Shown here piece by piece: positions 52,218-61,026 of a DNA stretch of 64,000 nt. Position 1 is the stretch's first letter, and the number at the start of each line of letters is the position of its first letter. The position numbers were made by a program, and so were the translations under genes. A model generated the notes under the pieces. It searched no databases. It was given only the letters and a program-made list of their open reading frames with translations, and had not been told where the DNA came from. This stretch comes from Ruminococcus flavefaciens 007c (GTDB lineage Bacteria > Bacillota > Clostridia > Oscillospirales > Ruminococcaceae), in the NCBI RefSeq assembly GCF_000571935.1, contig NZ_ATAX01000025.1, positions 62,001 through 126,000 of the forward strand, written 5' to 3'.

Positions 52218-54268
52218 CAGAGCCTCCTTATTCTAAAGCTGCCTCTGTCTGACAGCACTATCTCAATATTATTATTATCATCAAGGTATAAAACGTTATT
52301 ATCGTCGTCGGTTGCTTCCTTCGGAGCTTTTCCGTACCAAACACAGAGCGAATCATCAGGCAGTGACTTAGTATTTCTGTCCACAAAGCTGATTTTATCG
52401 TTATCACCGCAGATACTCATACACTCCTCTGACATAATAACTGAAAAACCGCCTTCATCCAAAAAGAAGCCACTGCTGCCAAAGTAAGAAATATCATCAG
52501 TTTCTCCGAGAAGAGGGGTATCGCATTCAACAAGCCATTTTCCAACTTCATTGAATTCAAGCTCTTTGAGAAAAGCCGCATATTCAGACGGAGCTCTTTC
52601 CGTAAGAACTACAGTATTTACACGTTCAATACAATTCTGCATAAGATATTTCCTTACATACTGCGCTGATCTGTAGTGTCCGCTAATATCAATTATATCG
52701 GCTGTATCGCCGCAGCTTACAACAACAGCTGCATTGCTGCCGCTACCGAGCACTGCCACAGTCACGTTCTTTCTGCGTTCCATACGGCTTATTCCTGAGC
52801 CTGCAAACAGAAACACAAATGCGGCTGCAATCGACAAACAAGTAAACTTTCTGCTCTTCAGTACAGCAGAATTAAATACAATGACTATCATTATTATGAT
52901 GATACCGTTTACAATCACCTTGTCGCTGCACGAAAAATGTGTAAATCCAAGCCTTGAAAGTGAGTCGGATATTCGCAGTATTATACCATTTATAAACTCA
53001 GCCACAAACAGAAGATCAACCACACCGCCTGTAAGAGCATAAAGGAGTCCAATGATCATGGATACCGAACATAGCGGAACGATTATTATATTTGTAAGCG
53101 GTGAGATGAGAGAGATCTCATCAAAAAACAACAGTGAAAACGGAAATACACAAAGCGTTGTGCAGAGCATATATGCTGCGTACAGAACAAATTTTTGCAG
53201 CATACTCTCCGACGGCATATTCTTAGTCATGTACGGTGCAAAAACGCCAATGCCAAATGTTCCGGAAACGGAAAGGATAAAACCTTCATCGTATATAACG
53301 TATGGCCGGAAAATACAAATAAGCAAAACTGCTCCTGCCAGTGAATTGAATGTATCATTCTGACGCCTGAAAAGCCTTGCGGCATATATGAAATTCATCA
53401 TAACAGCCGCCCTGACGGCCGAAACAGGACAATCCGCCATAACTATTAGAAAAATGATCATTCCTTCCATAGCTATGAACGATATGTACCTGTTTACACG
53501 GCACAGCCCTAAAATAAGCATGAGAACAGCGACCGCCGCCGAAACATGAAGTCCCGATACAGCCAGCATATGTCCTATTCCACAGCGATATACTGCGGTC
53601 CTGACATTTTTGTCAATTCCTCGCTTTTCACCGAATACCATTCCCGATAAAAGGCTGCCACTGTCACCGCCGAGAACTATTCCGAAATCTCTCATAATAC
53701 GTTCTCTGTACTCTGTTATCTTTCTTCTGAACCTGTGCTGATCGGAACGCTCAACGGAAATGTCTTTACAGCTTCCAAGTGAAAGAAATATGCCGTCAGA
53801 TCTGTAATAGCTTTCACTGTCAAAGAGATAATCCTTTGACGGGATACTGAAATTACAGCTTTTTATATCGATAATATCACCGTACTCAGCGTCAAGAGAC
53901 TTCACGAAAAAGCTTACCTTTGCAGGTATCTCCCCGTTTATCCTTCCCTTTAGGATATAAGTATTATTATCTCCTGTATAACGCGAAACATCTGCGACTT
54001 CGCCGCGGAAGCTTCCGCTTTTACCGTCCATATCGGCAGCAGGTCTGTATCTTACAGCTGTAAATATGCTGAAAACGGCCACCGCTGCCATGAAAAAGAC
54101 AGCAATAACTGCATAATCTGCCGGCTTAAAACCGTATTTCATCGTAACTATCAATGCAGCGGCTATAACTGCGGTAGTAATTATAAGCGGCAGGATGCTT
54201 GAAAAAAACGAAGCGAAAAACAATCCCGCCATATACGCTGCCGCAGCTCCAATCATTTTTCGCTTCAT
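52217..54268 (-). CDS. comEC: ComEC/Rec2-family DNA uptake channel
   Basis: This 683-residue channel protein has an N-terminal membrane part, an extracellular OB-like domain (about 90-150), and the competence core with GHMLAVSGLHVSA (about 230-243) and further membrane helices up to about 500. The C-terminal region (about 505-683) corresponds to the metallo-beta-lactamase domain of ComEC, but the metal motif is missing: where HxHxDH is expected the sequence is TERAPSEY (556-563). ComEC transports single-stranded DNA in competence. Without the nuclease site it may rely on another nuclease or may be non-functional. It is 11 bases downstream of the apt-like gene. Confidence 0.88.
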   Translation of the reverse strand: MKRKMIGAAAAYMAGLFFASFFSSILPLIITTAVIAAALIVTMKYGFKPADYAVIAVFFMAAVAVFSIFTAVRYRPAADMDGKSGSFRGEVADVSRYTGDNNTYILKGRINGEIPAKVSFFVKSLDAEYGDIIDIKSCNFSIPSKDYLFDSESYYRSDGIFLSLGSCKDISVERSDQHRFRRKITEYRERIMRDFGIVLGGDSGSLLSGMVFGEKRGIDKNVRTAVYRCGIGHMLAVSGLHVSAAVAVLMLILGLCRVNRYISFIAMEGMIIFLIVMADCPVSAVRAAVMMNFIYAARLFRRQNDTFNSLAGAVLLICIFRPYVIYDEGFILSVSGTFGIGVFAPYMTKNMPSESMLQKFVLYAAYMLCTTLCVFPFSLLFFDEISLISPLTNIIIVPLCSVSMIIGLLYALTGGVVDLLFVAEFINGIILRISDSLSRLGFTHFSCSDKVIVNGIIIIMIVIVFNSAVLKSRKFTCLSIAAAFVFLFAGSGISRMERRKNVTVAVLGSGSNAAVVVSCGDTADIIDISGHYRSAQYVRKYLMQNCIERVNTVVLTERAPSEYAAFLKELEFNEVGKWLVECDTPLLGETDDISYFGSSGFFLDEGGFSVIMSEECMSICGDNDKISFVDRNTKSLPDDSLCVWYGKAPKEATDDDNNVLYLDDNNNIEIVLSDRGSFRIRRL

Positions 54269-54279
54269 AATTCTATTCC

Positions 54280-54819
54280 TTATTTAAAGAAAAGCGGTAA
54301 CTTCTCAAGAAAAGCTATATCCTTTCTGTCTGCCGCATCACCTTCGGCAAGAACAGCCGATCTTCCCGAGATCTCACCCTCAGCAGCTGCTGTAAGCTTC
54401 TCAAGAGCAGCAAGCGACTCTCCCGTACTTATAACATCGTCCACGAGAAGCACCTTTTTGCCCTTCAGCATTGCTGCCTTTTCCTGTGAAAGGTATAGAG
54501 TCTGCTCTGCAGCTGTTGTTATTGATTTTACAGTTACAGAGATCGGATCTGTCATATAGAGCTTTACCGATTTTCTTGCAACCACATAGGGCTTACCACT
54601 CTGTCTTGCCATTTCATACGCAAGCGGTATTCCCTTTGATTCAGCTGTAAGTATTACGTCAAAATACGGTGATTTTGCAAGAAGCTGTTCAGCCGCAGCC
54701 ACAGTCAGCTCCACATCTGAAAACATTACAAATGCAGCTATATCAATCTTATCGTTGAGAGGACAGAGAGGAAGCTCCCTCTCAAGTCCTGCTATCGTCA
54801 TTTTATATGAACCTGCCAT
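54280..54819 (-). CDS. Adenine phosphoribosyltransferase-like protein
   Basis: The 179-residue type I phosphoribosyltransferase has the PRPP motif VLLVDDVISTGES (about 122-134) and ESKGIPLAYEMA (about 60-71), both as in Apt. Apt makes AMP from adenine and PRPP. The length and the ESKGI motif fit, but the C-terminus differs from the canonical enzyme, so a related phosphoribosyltransferase remains possible. It lies 12 bases after the HIT gene and 11 bases before comEC. Confidence 0.75.
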   Translation of the reverse strand: MAGSYKMTIAGLERELPLCPLNDKIDIAAFVMFSDVELTVAAAEQLLAKSPYFDVILTAESKGIPLAYEMARQSGKPYVVARKSVKLYMTDPISVTVKSITTAAEQTLYLSQEKAAMLKGKKVLLVDDVISTGESLAALEKLTAAAEGEISGRSAVLAEGDAADRKDIAFLEKLPLFFK

Positions 54820-54831
54820 TGTTCCTGCTCC

Positions 54832-55185
54832 TTATTCAGTCTTGCCGAGAGACTCAGGTCCCCAGCCCATTTTTACACCGCCGAGAAGGTGAAAATGAAG
54901 ATGCTTTACAGTCTGACCTGCATCGTCACCGCAGTTATTTATGATACGGTAGCTGTCATAGCCTTGCTCCTTGGCAATTTTTCCAGCAGCCTCAAAGATC
55001 TTTGCAACTACGGATGAATTCTCACCTGTTATGTCGTTTGCACTTGTGATATGAACCTTAGGAACAATAAGTATATGCATAGGTGCGATAGGAGCAATGT
55101 CGTTAAAAGCAAAGACATATTCGTCCTCGTATACCTTTGTGCTTGGTATTTCTCCATCGATTATCTTACAGAATAAACAATCCAT
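54832..55185 (-). CDS. HIT-family hydrolase (Hint type)
   Basis: This 117-residue protein is of standard Hint length. It starts with the zinc-binding-like MDCLFCKIIDGEIPS and ends with the histidine triad HLHFHLLGG (about 98-106). Hint proteins hydrolyse nucleoside phosphoramidates such as adenylylated lysine, acting in the cytoplasm. It follows alaS by 40 bases, apparently in the same transcript. Confidence 0.93.
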   Translation of the reverse strand: MDCLFCKIIDGEIPSTKVYEDEYVFAFNDIAPIAPMHILIVPKVHITSANDITGENSSVVAKIFEAAGKIAKEQGYDSYRIINNCGDDAGQTVKHLHFHLLGGVKMGWGPESLGKTE

Positions 55186-55225
55186 AGTGATTCTCCTTTA
55201 CCTGAAAATAGTTATACAGCTTATA

Positions 55226-57856
55226 TTACTTTACAGCATCAGCAACTACATCTTCAAACTTGGCAAAAGCCGCGTCTATCTTGGCAATATCGCCTGCGCC
55301 TGCCATAGCTCCGTCAGGCTTTCCACCGCCCTTGCCGCCTGTTATTGCAGCTATCTCGCGGACTATCTTGCCTGCGTTAGCACCCTTTGCAACCGCTTCC
55401 TTGGTACATACACAGTAGAATGTACCTTTCTCGCCGAGAGTACCCGCAAAGAGAGCAATAATAGCTTCTTCCTTATCCTTAACGCTGTCTCCCAGCTTTC
55501 TGAGAGCGTCGGGAGCAGTGCCGTCCATTCTTGCAGAAACTATCTTTATACCGCCGATTTCCTTTGCATTGTCAAAGAGGGCAGCTGTCTTGGAGTTAGC
55601 GATCTGTTGTGTGAGACTCTCGATCTTCTTGTCCTTCTCCTTGGACTCAGCAGCAACAGCAGCACACTTTTCGGAGAGTTCGGTTATGTTTGCAAGCTTC
55701 AGAGCCTTTGCAGACTTGATAATAGTGTTCTTGAAATCATTGAGAAGTCCAATGACATTCAGACCTGTAACTGCTTCTATACGTCTAACACCTGCTGCAA
55801 CAGAGCTTTCCGAAACTATTTTGAACAGACCTATCTGTGATGTATTTGAAATATGAGTACCGCCGCAGAACTCGATAGAATTATGTGCGGTAACTACACG
55901 AACAGTATTGCCGTACTTCTCACCGAAGAGAGCCATAGCACCAAGCTTTCTTGCTTCTTCAATTGGCATTTCCTCCATAGTTACAGGGAAAGCTGCCATT
56001 ATCTCGGCGTTGACTATCTCCTCCACCTTTGCTATCTCCTCATCAGTCATAGCGCTGAAGTGGTTAAAGTCGAAACGGCAAGCCTTGTCATTTACAAGCT
56101 GTCCCGCCTGATGAACGTGGTCGCCCAGAACCTGTCTCAATGCGTGCTGAAGAAGATGAGCGGTAGTATGATTGCGCATAACAGCCATTCTGCGTTCTTT
56201 TTCTATCTGAGCGATCACCTTGTCGCCCTTGGAGAGGCTTCCCTGCTCGATCGTAGCGATATGGAGGAAATGTCCCTCGGATTTGATGGTATCGTCAACA
56301 GAAGCAATATTAGCACCGTTGAGTATCATACCGGTATCGCCTACCTGTCCGCCGCTCTCGGCATAGAAAGGAGTAACGTCAAGAACAATAACTACATTAT
56401 CGCCTTCAACAGCTGTTTCCACCTCGCTGCCGTCCTTATATATAGCCTGTATCTCAGCGTCCTCAGCTTCAAAATCGGTATATCCGGTGAAAATTGTTGC
56501 CGGAGCATCGACCTTGATACTGTTGTCAGCCCATGATGAGCCTGCCTTAGCTGCATGGTCTGCCTTGGCTCTTGCTCTCTGCTCCTTTGCAAGCTCGGTA
56601 AAGCGATCACGGTCTACTGTGTAGCCCTTTTCCTCACATATTTCCTCTGTAAGATCAATCGGGAAACCGTAAGTATCTGAGAGCTTGAATGCATCGTCAC
56701 CTGAAAGAACCTTACCGCCCTCAGCAGCAAGCTTCTCTGTGAACTGGTTGAGAAGCTCTGTGCCCTTGTCGATAGTCTTTGCAAAAGCTTCCTCCTCAAC
56801 GCCGATTATCTTCTTGATATAATCACGCTTCTCGGCAAGCTCGGGATAAGCATTAGCATTCTCGTTGATAACTGTATCGCAAACCTCCGTAAGGAATGGT
56901 CTCTTTACACCTAAGAGTCTTCCGTGACGCGCAGCTCTTCTGAGCAGACGACGGAGGACATATCCGCGGCCTTCATTTGAAGGAAGTATTCCGTCGCCGA
57001 CCATGAATGTAGTACTTCTGATATGATCGGTGATAACACGGAGAGAAACGTCCTTCTTGGCATCTTTCTTGTACTCAATACCTGCAATGGAAGAAATATG
57101 CTTCATTATGTTCTGAACGGTATCAACCTCAAAGATATTATCAACGCCCTGCATAACACAGGCAAGTCTCTCAAGCCCCATACCTGTATCGATGTTCTTG
57201 TTCTTCATCTCGGCGTAGTGACCCTCACCGTCACTGTCGAACTGGCTGAATACGAGATTCCATATCTCAATAACTCTGTCGCAGTCGCTTGCCTGCTCGA
57301 AGCTCTCGAAAGGACCGTAAGCCTCGCCTCGGTCAAAGTGAATCTCAGAACAAGGACCGCATGGACCTGAACCATGCTCCCAGAAGTTGTCCTTCTTACC
57401 GAGACGGATTATTCTGTCATGAGGGATACCGATATGGTTCTCCCATATCTGTTCAGCCTCATCGTCACTCTCGAAGATAGTTATCCAGAGCTTTTCAGCA
57501 GGGATCCCAAGTGTCTTTGTAAGGAACTCCCATGCCCACTCGATAGCCTCTGTCTTGAAGTAATCACCGAAAGAGAAATTACCGAGCATCTCAAAATATG
57601 TACCGTGACGTGCTGTCTTACCAACACTTTCGATATCAGGAGTTCTGATACATTTCTGGCAGGTAGTCACTCTCTTGTTGGGAGGAGTAGCCTGTCCGAG
57701 GAAAAACTTCTTGAGAGGAGCCATTCCAGAATTGATAAGAAGCAGGCTCTTGTCGCCCTGAGGTACAAGAGAAGCACTTGCCATTCTTGTATGGTTTTTG
57801 CTCTCGAAGAACGAAAGATACTTTTCACGAAGATCATTAAGACCTGTCCACTGCAT
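55226..57856 (-). CDS. alaS: Alanyl-tRNA synthetase
   Basis: This 876-residue enzyme is full length: class II catalytic core with motif region MASASLVPQGDKSLLLINSG and the FEMLGNFSFGDYF segment, an editing domain with HTTAHLLQHALR (zinc-binding His pair) and CGGTHISNT, and the C-terminal DHHA1 domain ending in GGKGGGKPDGAMAGAG. It charges tRNA-Ala and clears Ser or Gly mischarging. AGGAG lies 8 bases before the ATG. It is preceded by a T-box leader and is first in a run of ten same-strand genes. Confidence 0.97.
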   Translation of the reverse strand: MQWTGLNDLREKYLSFFESKNHTRMASASLVPQGDKSLLLINSGMAPLKKFFLGQATPPNKRVTTCQKCIRTPDIESVGKTARHGTYFEMLGNFSFGDYFKTEAIEWAWEFLTKTLGIPAEKLWITIFESDDEAEQIWENHIGIPHDRIIRLGKKDNFWEHGSGPCGPCSEIHFDRGEAYGPFESFEQASDCDRVIEIWNLVFSQFDSDGEGHYAEMKNKNIDTGMGLERLACVMQGVDNIFEVDTVQNIMKHISSIAGIEYKKDAKKDVSLRVITDHIRSTTFMVGDGILPSNEGRGYVLRRLLRRAARHGRLLGVKRPFLTEVCDTVINENANAYPELAEKRDYIKKIIGVEEEAFAKTIDKGTELLNQFTEKLAAEGGKVLSGDDAFKLSDTYGFPIDLTEEICEEKGYTVDRDRFTELAKEQRARAKADHAAKAGSSWADNSIKVDAPATIFTGYTDFEAEDAEIQAIYKDGSEVETAVEGDNVVIVLDVTPFYAESGGQVGDTGMILNGANIASVDDTIKSEGHFLHIATIEQGSLSKGDKVIAQIEKERRMAVMRNHTTAHLLQHALRQVLGDHVHQAGQLVNDKACRFDFNHFSAMTDEEIAKVEEIVNAEIMAAFPVTMEEMPIEEARKLGAMALFGEKYGNTVRVVTAHNSIEFCGGTHISNTSQIGLFKIVSESSVAAGVRRIEAVTGLNVIGLLNDFKNTIIKSAKALKLANITELSEKCAAVAAESKEKDKKIESLTQQIANSKTAALFDNAKEIGGIKIVSARMDGTAPDALRKLGDSVKDKEEAIIALFAGTLGEKGTFYCVCTKEAVAKGANAGKIVREIAAITGGKGGGKPDGAMAGAGDIAKIDAAFAKFEDVVADAVK

Positions 57857-57896
57857 AAATATATCTCCTTTAATAAAAATATAAAACTTAGCAATA

Positions 57897-58115
57897 CAAA
57901 AAAAGCCCCGCCGCCAAATGGGACGAAGGCTCTCGTGGTACCACCCAAATTTGAGAAAACAGCTGTTTTCTCCTCATACTCCTTTAACGCAGAAATACGC
58001 CTTTGTTTCCAAAGGAAGCTCAAGGTAAGCACCTGTCATACGGATAAAGGCTCACACCATACGCCTTCTCTCTGAACTCCGCTTTAAGACAGTCAATCCC
58101 GTCAACGCTATACAT
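57897..58115 (-). ncRNA. T-box leader of alaS, with terminator
   Basis: On the minus strand the conserved T-box sequence GGGTGGTACCACG (57946-57934) precedes a G+C-rich hairpin and a seven-T run (57904-57898). This is the antiterminator/terminator arrangement of T-box riboswitches. Upstream there is a stem I region with GGAGTTCAGAGAGAAGG and the apical-loop-like AGTATGAGG. A GCG alanine specifier is possible near 57990, but I could not verify the fold. Uncharged tRNA-Ala is expected to stabilise the antiterminator and raise expression. Element ends are approximate. Confidence 0.9.
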
Positions 58116-58120
58116 TTATT

Positions 58121-58149
58121 ATTATAGCGCCATTTTCATCAAAAGTCAA
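58121..58149 (-). promoter_or_regulatory. Promoter of the T-box/alaS transcript
   Basis: The minus strand has TTGACT (58149-58144) and TATAAT (58126-58121) with a 17-base spacer, just upstream of the T-box leader. Confidence 0.85.
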
Positions 58150-58169
58150 TGTTTTTTTGAATATTTCTG

Positions 58170-58230
58170 AAAAAACTGAGCTTTTTGCATACATTGGAAA
58201 GAATTCCAAACAGCTCCGGGCAGCTCAGTG
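58170..58230 (-). terminator. Terminator of the PBP gene
   Basis: An 8-bp ACTGAGCT/AGCTCAGT stem (58175-58182 with 58222-58229) encloses a smaller hairpin (TTGGAA/TTCCAA) and is followed by TTTTTT on the minus strand. It overlaps the end of the PBP coding region. Confidence 0.72.
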
Positions 58231-59832
58231 CTCTTTATCGCCGAGCTCCTTTATTCTGTCTGCTATATTGCGGAACACAGGTGCCGCTGCATCGTTTCCG
58301 TAGCCTCCGTTCTCGATAAGAACCGTAACTGCGTACTTCGGCTGTCTTGCTGGAAAAAAGCCTGTTATCCACGCATGGCACAGTTCCTCGCCCTTGGCGT
58401 TATAATGACCTGTCTGTGCTGTGGATGTCTTTGCACCTACACTCATCTTTTTTCCCTTTGCCTTGGAGTTTTCGTTCTCACGAACTGCTTTTATCATCAT
58501 TTTTCTCAGTGACTCAGCGTCATCCTCTGTCATTACAGTATACAGCCGTGATCGTCTTTCTCCGCTTACTGCGCTGCCATCTGCGGTAAGTCCCTTTACA
58601 AGACTCAGCTCAGGCATTTTTCCTCTATTGGCTATACCGCAGGTAACCTGAGTTATCTGTAAAGGCGTAGCTGTAAGTCTTCCCTGACCGAAGGCAAAAT
58701 TAGCCAGCTCCGCAGGTACGGAAAGCTCCTTTTCGGTAGGAAGTACGCCGCCCGAACCTGTTATGCCCGCACATAGGTAATTTTCCTTTCCGAAACCGAG
58801 ATTCGACGCTTTTCGCCTGAATTTCTCCATATCAAGACTTCTTGCCAGCTCTATAAAAAACGTATTGCACGAATTCGTCATAGCTTCGGAGATCACCTGT
58901 ATCCCATGTCCGTCAAGCTTATGGCAATTGAAGCTTTTTCCCTCTACCTCTGTTGTGCCTGTACAGATGTATTGAAAGCCTCCCATCCCCTGCTCCAGAG
59001 CTGCTGCAGCGGTAACGAGCTTGAAAACGGAACCTACACTGTAAGAATAAAGAGCACGGTCAATAAGGGGACATCTGCTGTCCTCAATAGCATCGGTGAG
59101 TTTATCGGGATCATATGAAGGGAAGCTTGCCATACCCAGTATTTCACCGCTTTTTATATCCGCGATAACTATAGCCCCCGTATTTATTCCTTTTCCACAG
59201 TCCTCGCATATCTTCTGTATATCCTTGTCAATAGTCAGCACAACACCGCTTTTATATGCGGTACTCCTGAAGACCTTCTTTCCGTCACCTATAAGGATAT
59301 GTCCGAAGCCATCGGTATTATAGGATACACTGTTCTGCGGAATATCTCCTCTCAGTAGCTGATCGTATGCGTATTCTATACCGTCTGCACCTTTATTGTC
59401 GGAAAGATAGCCTATTACATGGCGAGCAGGCTGTCTTTCGGAATAACGTACAGGAGTTTCAAAAATTGTCAGTCCGTCAGATTCAAGCGCTTTATCCGTA
59501 CATTCAAATACAAAAGGCAGTCCTTTATCGAACTCTGTCAGGAATTTCTCCTTATCAATTGCATATTCCGCTGTACTTTCCCTGTCAAGAGCCAACGGCA
59601 CCGCAGCAGCAATAAGCTTCGTATCAGAATTTATAAGCGGCCGAATATTTCTGTCATATACAGTACCCTGACATTCGCCGACCTGCAGGGTGAATGTGCC
59701 TTCTGTTGCCGCAGCAGCAACATTTTTCTGCTCAACTGCTATCCTGAAGAGGTTTGATGTAAGTATTGTAAATGCAATAAAAAACACTGCTGTAAGAATA
59801 ATCACACCGTGTTCTCCGCGTTTTCTTGTCAT
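58225..59832 (-). CDS. Class B penicillin-binding protein (transpeptidase)
   Basis: The 535-residue protein has an N-terminal membrane anchor (about 10-28), a dimerisation-type region (about 45-195) and a transpeptidase domain with SVFK (Ser268, Lys271) and SCN (321-323). The third motif is KTS (468-470) where KTG is usual. Class B PBPs cross-link peptidoglycan; members of this group serve elongation, division or spore cortex. Closest in type to FtsI/PBP2/SpoVD, with no PASTA domains. It is transcribed alone, divergent from a small membrane protein gene. Confidence 0.92.
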   Translation of the reverse strand: MTRKRGEHGVIILTAVFFIAFTILTSNLFRIAVEQKNVAAAATEGTFTLQVGECQGTVYDRNIRPLINSDTKLIAAAVPLALDRESTAEYAIDKEKFLTEFDKGLPFVFECTDKALESDGLTIFETPVRYSERQPARHVIGYLSDNKGADGIEYAYDQLLRGDIPQNSVSYNTDGFGHILIGDGKKVFRSTAYKSGVVLTIDKDIQKICEDCGKGINTGAIVIADIKSGEILGMASFPSYDPDKLTDAIEDSRCPLIDRALYSYSVGSVFKLVTAAAALEQGMGGFQYICTGTTEVEGKSFNCHKLDGHGIQVISEAMTNSCNTFFIELARSLDMEKFRRKASNLGFGKENYLCAGITGSGGVLPTEKELSVPAELANFAFGQGRLTATPLQITQVTCGIANRGKMPELSLVKGLTADGSAVSGERRSRLYTVMTEDDAESLRKMMIKAVRENENSKAKGKKMSVGAKTSTAQTGHYNAKGEELCHAWITGFFPARQPKYAVTVLIENGGYGNDAAAPVFRNIADRIKELGDKEH

Positions 59833-59885
59833 AATATCACCTCATATAAAAGTTTTGCCGCAACGACCTCATTTTATACGGAATA

Positions 59886-59914
59886 TTGACTTTATACAGA
59901 TGCAATGTTATAAT
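59886..59914 (+). promoter_or_regulatory. Promoter of the 204-residue membrane protein gene
   Basis: TTGACT (59886-59891) and TATAAT (59909-59914) have a 17-base spacer and lie 22 bases ahead of the ATG. Confidence 0.8.
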
Positions 59915-59935
59915 TCTCTTATAGGGGGGGATATT

Positions 59936-60550
59936 ATGAAAAACACAAGACAGCTCATTATGATATCAATAAGCGTGATATGGTTCATAGCTACAGGTTC
60001 TGTATTCTCTTATATGGTCTATACAACATCCGAACTTTACATATCCGGGATGATAATAAGCTATGAGACAGTATTTCTGTGCGCAGGAACTGTTTTCTTT
60101 ATACTTCTGCTTTTTACAGGGAAAAAAGCCGCTTCATCCGTAAGGCATCTTATTGCCGGTATTATTCTTGCCATATGGCTTATTCTTGCTATTTCAAACT
60201 TCAGCGGAAGTCTGAAAATGGACATAGAAAACAATTCTCATTCATACACCACGTCCCTTACTCCGTATAAGGAAAAGGAGATCGTATTATCGGAAAGAGA
60301 TCGAATGTTTGATTTCAGTGAGGTTCGTATCTACAAAAAGAAATATGTTTTTATACATGAACTTGGATCATTCTCTGATACTTACTTCAATGAACATAAA
60401 CTCATCAGAAACGGTAAATATTCATGCAGCTACGACGATTTCTATCAGGAAATCGTACTCACACTGGACTACGGCGGCTGGAATGAAGACACTCTGCCTG
60501 AGCCTGCTGAAAACCCCGAAAAGCTGGAAAAAAGATACAAACTTAAATAA
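59936..60550 (+). CDS. Membrane protein of unknown function
   Basis: The 204-residue protein has three membrane helices (about 8-30, 38-60 and 70-90) and then an extracytoplasmic domain (about 92-204) rich in charged and aromatic residues. No family is recognised. Start: ATG 59936, after a run of seven G residues at 4-10 bases upstream; the frame remains open 82 codons further, but this part lies over the divergent PBP gene and lacks a site. Confidence 0.72.
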   Translation: MKNTRQLIMISISVIWFIATGSVFSYMVYTTSELYISGMIISYETVFLCAGTVFFILLLFTGKKAASSVRHLIAGIILAIWLILAISNFSGSLKMDIENNSHSYTTSLTPYKEKEIVLSERDRMFDFSEVRIYKKKYVFIHELGSFSDTYFNEHKLIRNGKYSCSYDDFYQEIVLTLDYGGWNEDTLPEPAENPEKLEKRYKLK

Positions 60551-60554
60551 ACAT

Positions 60555-60587
60555 AAAAGATCCGGGATTTTTTCCCGGATCTTTTTT
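60555..60587. terminator. Bidirectional terminator between convergent genes
   Basis: A 13-bp stem (60555-60567 with 60573-60585) with T runs on both strands serves the membrane protein gene and dtd. Confidence 0.9.
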
Positions 60588-61020
60588 ATTCAAGTATAAC
60601 AGTAAACGGACCGTCATTAAGCAATTCAACCTTCATATCAGCACCGAACGAACCTGTTTCAACGTGTTTGCCTTTACTGCGGAGATACTCCACAAAATAC
60701 TCATAAAGGGCATTGGCCTTGTCAGGCTTGGCCGCCTGTATAAAGTTTGGACGGTTTCCCTTGCGGCAGTCTGCATAAAGAGTAAACTGCGGAACTACAA
60801 GGAGCTCTCCTCCTACATTGTCAAGGTCGAGGTTGATCTTGTCGTTTTCATCCGAAAAAATACGAAGTCCCGAGATCTTGTCCGCTAGCCTTCTGCAATC
60901 CTCCTCTGTGTCCTCATGTCCGACACCGAAGAGCAGAAGAAATCCCGTTCCGATCTTTCCGATGATCTCTCCGTCTACTCTGACACTCGCAGAAGTCACC
61001 CTCTGTAAAACTATTCTCAT
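60586..61020 (-). CDS. dtd: D-aminoacyl-tRNA deacylase
   Basis: The 144-residue protein is full length, with the SxQFTLYAD motif (PQFTLYAD, about 76-83) and the C-terminal [10 protein letters not shown], where the Gly-cisPro dipeptide sits. Dtd removes D-amino acids (and glycine mischarged on tRNA-Ala) from tRNA. It starts 6 bases after the GH42 gene on the same strand. Confidence 0.95.
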   Translation of the reverse strand: MRIVLQRVTSASVRVDGEIIGKIGTGFLLLFGVGHEDTEEDCRRLADKISGLRIFSDENDKINLDLDNVGGELLVVPQFTLYADCRKGNRPNFIQAAKPDKANALYEYFVEYLRSKGKHVETGSFGADMKVELLNDGPFTVILE

Positions 61021-61026
61021 TTATCT

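Noticed and set aside
57667-58075. Open frames covering the alaS leader
   Set aside because: They lie across the T-box, the terminator and the alaS 5' end. The conserved RNA features explain the region.
59690-59935. N-terminal extension of the 204-residue membrane protein
   Set aside because: It lies on the opposite strand of the divergent PBP gene. The downstream ATG has a G-rich ribosome binding site and its own promoter.
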